Assembly (NCBI RefSeq): GCF_000422905.1
Contig: NZ_AUGY01000064.1
Location: forward strand, 1 to 48,756
DNA from: Paenibacillus alginolyticus DSM 5050 = NBRC 15375
GTDB taxonomy: Bacteria > Bacillota > Bacilli > Paenibacillales > NBRC-103111
Direction: 5' to 3'
DNA length: 48,756 bases
Shown here: piece by piece, positions 44,401 through 48,756 of the stretch
Position numbering within the stretch: the stretch's first letter is position 1
How the letters are laid out: every line of letters begins with the position of its first letter
Program-made: the position numbers and the translations under genes
Notes under the pieces: generated by a model
Database searches by the model: none
What the model saw: the letters and a program-made list of their open reading frames with translations, nothing else
What the model was told of the DNA's origin: nothing

Positions 44401-45112
44401 CCATCTTAAGCCGATCGGTGTCCTCCACCGTTTTGCCTGTTCCAATACAGATGAGAATGTCCTGCATCACATGGTCCGGCTCTGTCACATAGTGCACATC
44501 ATTCGTGGCAATAAGCGGGATACCGGTTTCTTTGCTCAGCTCGATCATCGAGGCCATTACTTTTTTCTGCTCAATCATCCCATGATCTTGAATTTCCAGA
44601 AAGAAGTCATCACCGAAAATGTCACGATAACGCTCAGCTGCTTTTTGGGCTTCATCGTGACGATTGTGCAGCAAATGCTGGGAAACCTCGCTGCCTAAGC
44701 AAGAGCTTAGACAAATAAGCCCTTCTGAGTGCTTGGCTAAATGTTCCAAATCGATACGCGGTTTATAGTGAAAGCCCTGTAAATGTCCAATTGAACAGAG
44801 CTTCATTAAATTTTGATAGCCTTGAAAATTTTTGGCTAGCAGGATGAGGTGATAGATCGGCTGTTCCTGTCTAGTCCCTTTGTCACGAATTGAACCTGCT
44901 GTGAAATAGACTTCACAACCAATAATTGGTTTAATGCCTCGCTGTTTGCAGGCTTTGTAGAAGGCAATGGCTCCGTACATGACACCGTGATCCGTCAATG
45001 CCAGAGAGGTCATGCCAAGATCAGCCGCTCGGGAAACAAGCTCCTCCATACGTGCCGCACCGTCTAATAAACTGTATTCACTATGAACATGCAAGTGGAC
45101 GAACGAACTCAT
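41483..45112 (-). CDS. dnaE: DNA polymerase III alpha subunit DnaE
   Basis: This 1209-aa replicative polymerase begins with a PHP domain (VHLHVHSEYSLLDGA, SLALTDHGVMYG). The palm has GPGRGSSAGSLVAY and the catalytic Asp residues in MPDIDIDFSDERRDEV near residue 405. The finger and thumb parts carry VALYRPGPMEFIPKY and YGFPRAHATAYG. A helix-hairpin-helix and an OB fold (DNSEVLVAGMILS) follow. I chose the ATG at 45112, eight bases after GGAGG. An odd feature lies at residues ~1064-1134: an Ala/Arg/Pro-rich, low-complexity insert coded by very GC-rich DNA (about 41710-41920) between the OB fold and a C-terminal domain (RVFVKISADCEQPDKL). Typical Bacillus DnaE is near 1115 aa, so this insert accounts for the extra length. 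It is divergent from ytrH. Confidence 0.96.
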   Translation of the reverse strand: MSSFVHLHVHSEYSLLDGAARMEELVSRAADLGMTSLALTDHGVMYGAIAFYKACKQRGIKPIIGCEVYFTAGSIRDKGTRQEQPIYHLILLAKNFQGYQNLMKLCSIGHLQGFHYKPRIDLEHLAKHSEGLICLSSCLGSEVSQHLLHNRHDEAQKAAERYRDIFGDDFFLEIQDHGMIEQKKVMASMIELSKETGIPLIATNDVHYVTEPDHVMQDILICIGTGKTVEDTDRLKMGTSQMFLKSEEEMRRLFVHVPEALTNTSVVASRCELELTFGKSILPSFRPIPEHLTAGEYLRELCVQGLEQRYSAKAEWHTADSPLRRQAEERLAYELSVIEKMGFSDYFLIVWDFIRFAHEKSIMTGPGRGSSAGSLVAYVLRITNVDPLKYKLLFERFLNPERITMPDIDIDFSDERRDEVIDYVVAKYGHEHVAQIITFGTMAAKAAVRDVGRVLNVPYGDVDRAAKAIPNQLGMTLSEALQVSSDLKGLVARQPKTAELLEMAMRVEGMPRHASTHAAGVVISREPLTQYVPLQEGTAQTALTQYTMEHLEAIGLLKMDFLGLRTLSIIERSVAWIEQMEGVRLDFDKLDMDEDALTYGMLSKGETTGVFQLESTGCRKVLKDLKPSVFEDIISVVALYRPGPMEFIPKYIYGKHGQMEVVYPHPTLEPILRDTYGIIVYQEQIMQIASSMAGFSLGEADLLRRAVSKKKREVLDEERAHFVSGSLRQGFNADEANHVYDMIVRFADYGFPRAHATAYGVLAFQTAYLKAHYPIYFMASMLTAVMGNHRKVAEYVDECRRVKLAVLPPDVNGSGTVFTPDPAAGAIRFGLAAIKNVGTQAIDAILNERKKSQFESLLDFCRRVDLRVCNKRVIESLIQGGAFDTLGGHRAQLMAILDETIASATKWRKERDDLQLHLFGFVEEPNWEVEVPNIPPMPQSKQLELEKELLGMYISGHPLDAYAEQLGEMEAVMLHQLAELPDNSEVLVAGMILSNKTIVTKKGQPMAFMELEDRIDKVEVVLFPETWKNAAPLVQKGRLVLVRAKLQLQDEDPPKLLAEQLVALDDPAGVQRLRRQPGAHRRSVDVVSDRPARAAASSGGARSAAAVTQAAPAAGRQESRASAQPARGNAAEPKAQRVFVKISADCEQPDKLLQLKALLKLHKGQLAVALFYESSNKLLALSDQYLVDPSKDLFRMIETIMGKDSVRVK

Positions 45113-45236
45113 CAGCATGTCCTCCCTTCTTTCATTTAATTCCTTATATTTTATCATATTGGTGCTAGGCATTCCCATACATTAAGTATAGAGAGTTTGT
45201 CCTCATTAACTTAGCTGGAAAGGAAGCGATAAGGAC

Positions 45237-45569
45237 ATGTATGTCTTTTGGGCAAATATTATCGTATATTTCTGTATTGCATTCGGGGTCGTATTTGGAG
45301 GCAGCATGTTAAGTGGAATAGCAGCCGTGCTCACGCTTCAATCACCTACGGAAAAAATGATGACCATTGCAGAAAACATTAAAATCTGGGCCATGGTAGC
45401 TGCAGTTGGCGGCACGATTGATCCGATACGCTATATTGAAAGCCATGTAGCTATAGGGCATTTGAATCCCGCTATTAAGCAAATCGTTCTGATTATTGTG
45501 GCCTTTATTGGCGCTCAAATGGGCACTTCACTCATTCAAATGATCTGCAAAGGGGGCAATCAGCCTTGA
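45237..45569 (+). CDS. ytrH: Sporulation membrane protein YtrH
   Basis: This 110-aa protein has three membrane helices and the conserved GGTIDPIRYIESHVAIGHLNP block between the first two and the last. In Bacillus YtrH is made in the forespore or mother cell under a sporulation sigma factor and is needed for normal spore coats or cortex. The placement divergent from dnaE matches Bacillus. AAGGA lies ahead of the ATG, somewhat far. Its TGA overlaps the TTG start of ytrI, so the two are coupled. Confidence 0.9.
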   Translation: MYVFWANIIVYFCIAFGVVFGGSMLSGIAAVLTLQSPTEKMMTIAENIKIWAMVAAVGGTIDPIRYIESHVAIGHLNPAIKQIVLIIVAFIGAQMGTSLIQMICKGGNQP

Positions 45570-46057
45570 GGATCCCTCCTTTTGCCCGATATCAACGTCT
45601 GCTTTCGAGCTTAGGACTGATGCTTTCGGGAGCCATCATTGGGAGCGCGGTCTATATGAGCATTCATCAATATAACTACACGCAGCTATATGTGGAGATG
45701 CATAAATATTTGCAAGAAAATCGAGATTTGCGTGCCGATATCGACAATTTAAACAAGACAAAAAATAAGCAATCCTTAATTAATGTCGTCAACGTACATT
45801 TGGTTCCGAAAAATCAGGAAGAACTCATTAGTGAAGATATTCAGAAAGAAATTGAGAGCGATATTAAGAGCGAGCTCAAGCTCGTCATCGGTCAAAAAGC
45901 TACATACGTAAAGGATGCTCAACCTCTCTATGAGAAATTGATCACCCAAAAGACCTACATTTTGCATGATAAAAAATATATCGTTGAAGTGAAATCGATC
46001 GTGTTAATTCAGACTGAATTGACGGTTTGGATTACAGCCCAAGAGAAACGAACATGA
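45566..46057 (+). CDS. ytrI: Sporulation membrane protein YtrI
   Basis: This 163-aa protein has one N-terminal membrane helix (LLSSLGLMLSGAIIGSAVYM), a coiled-coil-like stretch (YVEMHKYLQENRDLRADIDNL) and a small alpha/beta domain. It is the partner of YtrH in Bacillus spore formation, where both are needed for efficient sporulation. It starts at TTG 45566, overlapping ytrH by four bases (TTGA), with GGGGGCAA upstream. The C-terminal strand VEVKSIVLIQTELTVWI fits the family end. Confidence 0.88.
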   Translation: MRIPPFARYQRLLSSLGLMLSGAIIGSAVYMSIHQYNYTQLYVEMHKYLQENRDLRADIDNLNKTKNKQSLINVVNVHLVPKNQEELISEDIQKEIESDIKSELKLVIGQKATYVKDAQPLYEKLITQKTYILHDKKYIVEVKSIVLIQTELTVWITAQEKRT

Positions 46058-46151
46058 AGCATTGGCAAGATTTAAGCGAGATGTGATTGCAATCTCCTCC
46101 TAAAATCGCTAAAGTTAACAGTAAACTTGCTTAAAAGGACGGATTAACCAC

Positions 46152-46445
46152 ATGTTCGCGATTCAAATCACTTTATTCTCTCTTATTTGCCTGCTGCTTG
46201 CCTTATCCGTGTATTTCAGCTTTCGGGCGCGCCGTGAAAAGGAAACTGCCAAACGCGGTCTCTACTCGGCTCGCATGAATATTTGCATGGGTTTGATGCT
46301 CGTTCTGATTGCCATCACCCAGATCTTCTTCTTTAGTGAATCCAGCTTTCGCCGAATCTTCGGCACCGTGTTGGTCCTGCTAGGCCTGTTCAACTTATTC
46401 GCCGGCATTCGCAATCACGGGCACTTCGATCGCATGCTGCGTTAA
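46152..46445 (+). CDS. ytpI: YtpI-like membrane protein
   Basis: This 97-aa protein has three membrane helices and a basic first loop (SFRARREKETAKRGLYSARM). YtpI of Bacillus has the same size and neighbour order, next to ytoI, with unknown function. AAAAGGACGG stands ahead of the ATG. Its stop overlaps the convergent ytoI stop by four bases. No terminator is seen between them, so the transcripts may run into each other. Confidence 0.82.
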   Translation: MFAIQITLFSLICLLLALSVYFSFRARREKETAKRGLYSARMNICMGLMLVLIAITQIFFFSESSFRRIFGTVLVLLGLFNLFAGIRNHGHFDRMLR

Positions 46446-47770
46446 ATGACTTGAGCGGTTAGCATCGCTTTGGAAACCAAAGTCCCAGCATGATAAATTT
46501 CTACATCAATTTTGCCAAACTTACGGCTCACCTCAATGATGGTGGGTCGTATTTCTATTTTGGAGTCAATTTGCAGCGGTTTTAAGAAATAGGTCGACAT
46601 GTTGTCCATGACGAGATCCCCTTTCTTATGTTCCTGGACGATGCGGTAAGCCGCTTGGGTCATCAGTGTTGTAAGAACACCTTCCGATACCGTCCCCAAA
46701 TGATTCGTCATCTGTGGTGTAATAACGCCATGAAACTGCAGCGTCCCCTTCTCATCCCTGACTTCTTCCAGTCCGGACCAGATTAAATCCTCAAATGTTT
46801 CACCATTCTGCGGCTGCTTCTGAATATACTGCATGGCTTTCAGCACATCACTGCGATTAAGCACGCCTAGGATTTTGCGGTTTGCATCCACGACGGGCAG
46901 CAGTTCAATACCTTCCCACACCATCATATGGGCTGCTGATGCAACCGATGTTTGGGGTGTTACAGTAAGCGGATTACGCGTCATAAGCTTATCTACCGTT
47001 TGTAGAGAATTAGCCCCCACCATATCCTTAGAGGTCACAACACCGATAATTCGGTTCCACTCGTCTACAACAGGAAAACGGCTGTACCCTGTATCCTCGG
47101 ACATGCGCTGCCAGTCCTTCAGAGTACTATTTGCCTTTAGGGCATATAGGGAAGCGCCTGATGCCAGGATGTCTTCGACAAGCATAATCTTCTTTTTGAT
47201 CAAACGATCGTATATGGCTCTATTAATCATGGAGGCAACTGTAAATGTATCGTAGCTGCTCGAAATAATGGGTAGCTCCAGTTCATCTGCAAGGACTTTC
47301 ACCTCGGTACTGGTGTTAAATCCCCCCGTAATGAGTACGCCTGCACCTTGTTCCAATGCACAGATATGGGCACGGTTGCGGTTACCAACGATAAGCAGGC
47401 TGCCTGCCTCAATGTATCGCATCATAGCATCCTGTTCCATCGCGCCGATCACGAATTTGTGCAGCGTCTTATGGAGTCCGCGCGAACCACCTAGCACTTG
47501 CCCATCGACCATATTCACGACTTCAGCAAATGTGAGCTTATCAATGTTCTGCCGCAGTTTCTTCTCGACTCTTACGGTTCCGATTCGCTCTTTGGTCGAG
47601 ACCAGACCTTGATTCTCAGCCTCTTTGATAGCTCGATAAGCCGTTCCTTCGCTGACTTCCATGTTCTTGGCAATTTTGCGAACAGAGATCCGGCTGCCAA
47701 GCTTCAAGCTTTCAATATAGCGCAAAATCTGTTCATGCTTCGTTAACGTATCCACGGATTGTGTATCCAA
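46442..47770 (-). CDS. ytoI: YtoI: HTH, DRTGG, CBS and hotdog domain protein
   Basis: This 442-aa cytoplasmic protein probably senses a nucleotide and regulates transcription or metabolism. In order it has an N-terminal GntR-like helix-turn-helix (residues ~10-60, SVRKIAKNMEVSEGTAYRAI), a DRTGG domain (~75-185), and paired CBS domains (~195-315, SRFPVVDEWNRIIGVVTSKD and GIELLPVVDANRKILGV). It ends with a hotdog thioesterase-like domain (~330-440, VSRKFGKIDVEIYHAG). The TTG at 47770 follows GAGGTG. CBS pairs usually bind adenine nucleotides or c-di-AMP. The ligand and target genes are unknown, and the combination of four modules is the unusual point of this family. Confidence 0.92.
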   Translation of the reverse strand: MDTQSVDTLTKHEQILRYIESLKLGSRISVRKIAKNMEVSEGTAYRAIKEAENQGLVSTKERIGTVRVEKKLRQNIDKLTFAEVVNMVDGQVLGGSRGLHKTLHKFVIGAMEQDAMMRYIEAGSLLIVGNRNRAHICALEQGAGVLITGGFNTSTEVKVLADELELPIISSSYDTFTVASMINRAIYDRLIKKKIMLVEDILASGASLYALKANSTLKDWQRMSEDTGYSRFPVVDEWNRIIGVVTSKDMVGANSLQTVDKLMTRNPLTVTPQTSVASAAHMMVWEGIELLPVVDANRKILGVLNRSDVLKAMQYIQKQPQNGETFEDLIWSGLEEVRDEKGTLQFHGVITPQMTNHLGTVSEGVLTTLMTQAAYRIVQEHKKGDLVMDNMSTYFLKPLQIDSKIEIRPTIIEVSRKFGKIDVEIYHAGTLVSKAMLTAQVI

Positions 47771-47863
47771 CTGTTACACCTCACTCGCTTGTTCCTGTAT
47801 TACTCTGTACTACTAGTATAATCGTTCCAAAGCGCAAGAACAATGAGATCAGCCTTTCCTAAA

Positions 47864-47891
47864 TAAAAAATCCAACCCTATTGGATTGGAT
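47864..47891 (-). terminator. Terminator of the two-helix membrane-protein gene
   Basis: On the minus strand ATCCAA pairs with TTGGAT around a short loop (two registers are possible), followed by TTTTTTA. It lies about 60 bases past the stop. Confidence 0.65.
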
Positions 47892-47949
47892 GCTTTATTT
47901 GTATTATAACAAACATACGTTCGTTGTCAAAATGGAAATCTCTTCTTGG

Positions 47950-48228
47950 CTACTTGCGAAACTGCAGAAGTTTCCGGCGACCTTGAACAAGCTGCTCCAA
48001 TTGCCATTTTTTCATCCGATTGATGCGGTTCATTTCTTTGCGTTTCTCTTCATCTACCCCAAGTATTTGATGCAAGTGAGCGGCTGTCACAAGCAGGGCC
48101 ATCATGACCCAGATGATACTGAACACCATCGGCAGCGACCCTACATCTCGAAACTCCAATTGCGGAACGGAGTAAAATAGCATGCCTAACGCTAAGCTCA
48201 TGTAGACAACATTTTTAAAGCCTTTCAA
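47950..48228 (-). CDS. Small two-helix membrane protein of unknown function
   Basis: This 92-aa protein has two membrane helices (residues ~8-25 and 34-55) and a long basic cytoplasmic tail with a coiled-coil-like pattern (EEKRKEMNRINRMKKWQL). I do not recognise the family. I chose the TTG at 48228, eight bases after AAAGGAG; a GTG at 48237 touches that site. It is upstream of ytoI in the same direction, separated by its own terminator. A role in the membrane close to nucleic acid or acidic lipid is possible from the charge, but unproven. Confidence 0.7.
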   Translation of the reverse strand: MKGFKNVVYMSLALGMLFYSVPQLEFRDVGSLPMVFSIIWVMMALLVTAAHLHQILGVDEEKRKEMNRINRMKKWQLEQLVQGRRKLLQFRK

Positions 48229-48253
48229 ACTGATCACTCCTTTCGCTTTAGAT

Positions 48254-48305
48254 AAAAAAGAACCTATCTCATCCTAATTTCATTGTATGAGACAAGTTCT
48301 TTTTA
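48254..48305. terminator. Hairpin terminator near the right edge
   Basis: AAAAAGAAC pairs with GTTCTTTTT and, inside, TCTCAT pairs with ATGAGA. The shape allows use in both directions. No gene ends next to it inside the window. Confidence 0.7.
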
Positions 48306-48756
48306 TATGTTCAAAGCGAAAGATTAAGGCTTAGAGACTGTCGGTTGATTCACAACTGGTATTCATAACTCCATACGATTTTAGCGTCATTCAGCTTTCG
48401 TAAGGGCAGATGGGCTATCGTTGTTACCAATGTTGTATTTTTTACATTACCGATGCAAAATAGCTGACATGATCAGTAAGTCTTCACGTATAAATACAAT
48501 TACTTAAATATATTGTATTTATTACCATTTTGTTTTTCTGGGTACAAGCCAAAAAAGTAAAGACTACAGAAAATGACGCGTTTTTACCATTAATTTACAT
48601 TTTATTCTTGTGTCTCCGCTATTCTCTCACTATGATGCGCTGTGAACTTAGCCGTTCTTTTGTCTTGCTCGTCTTCTGTCGACCCTTTGAAGTTCTACTT
48701 GGCGGGCGAAAGACAGCATTTACAAAGTTAGACCAGCTATCATAGAAATAGATTCG
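48306..48756. other. Right-edge stretch without a supported gene
   Basis: About 450 A/T-rich bases carry no reading frame with a good ribosome site or recognisable protein. The longest plus-strand frame (71 codons from 48530) has a composition unlike its neighbours, so I leave it out. Confidence 0.4.

Noticed and set aside
48530..48745. 71-codon plus-strand frame at the right edge.
   Set aside because: No ribosome site, odd composition and no recognisable protein.

Overview
The window looks like a chromosomal segment from a Paenibacillus-like, spore-forming Firmicute. The evidence is strong AGGAGG-type ribosome binding sites with frequent TTG/GTG starts, a gene order matching the Bacillus ytoI-ytpI-ytrI-ytrH-dnaE-accD-accA-pyk-fxsA-ytvI-citZ-icd-mdh-pho block, sporulation genes (ytrH, ytrI, ytvI), and a copper-amine-oxidase-like stalk domain typical of Paenibacillus secreted proteins. 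No tRNA, rRNA, CRISPR array, insertion sequence or phage gene was seen.

Left third (1-17.1 kb), accessory. It holds a DUF975 membrane-protein gene broken by a nonsense codon, a CrtI-like FAD oxidoreductase, a small cysteine protein, and three modules in which a phytanoyl-CoA-dioxygenase-like (PhyH) Fe(II)/2-oxoglutarate enzyme is divergent from its own AraC-type regulator (3.0-4.8, 7.5-9.3 and 12.8-14.7 kb). Between the modules lie a family 2 glycosyltransferase, an NCS1 transporter inactivated by an internal deletion, an arabinose-type regulator with a GH51 arabinofuranosidase and a DUF6171 protein. They are followed by a Gfo/Idh/MocA oxidoreductase and a MerR-methyltransferase fusion gene split by one extra G. 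Two PhyH promoters carry direct repeats spaced exactly 21 bp, as expected for AraC-type activators.

Middle (17.1-30.6 kb), phosphate control and TCA cycle. On the minus strand are citZ, icd and mdh, then a class I fumarase, phoR and phoP. phoR lies upstream of phoP, the reverse of the Bacillus order, and the gap between them holds 11-bp-phased PHO boxes, implying an autoregulated phoP promoter. Interspersed are a secreted polysaccharide deacetylase, a YfbR-type nucleotidase, a small membrane protein, a secreted protein with a GATase-like domain and a DUF421 protein.

Right (30.6-48.8 kb), core metabolism, replication and sporulation. ppx and ppk are convergent with overlapping 3' ends. They are followed by ytvI, fxsA, a hotdog thioesterase, pyk, accA and accD with overlapping ends (pfkA is absent), a YutG-like protein, dnaE, ytrH-ytrI, ytpI and ytoI. 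dnaE carries a GC-rich low-complexity insert near its 3' end. The last ~450 bp holds no gene I can support.

The best candidate for something undescribed is the triplicated PhyH-AraC module set, in which each dioxygenase seems to be switched by its own sensor. The substrates cannot be read from the sequence.
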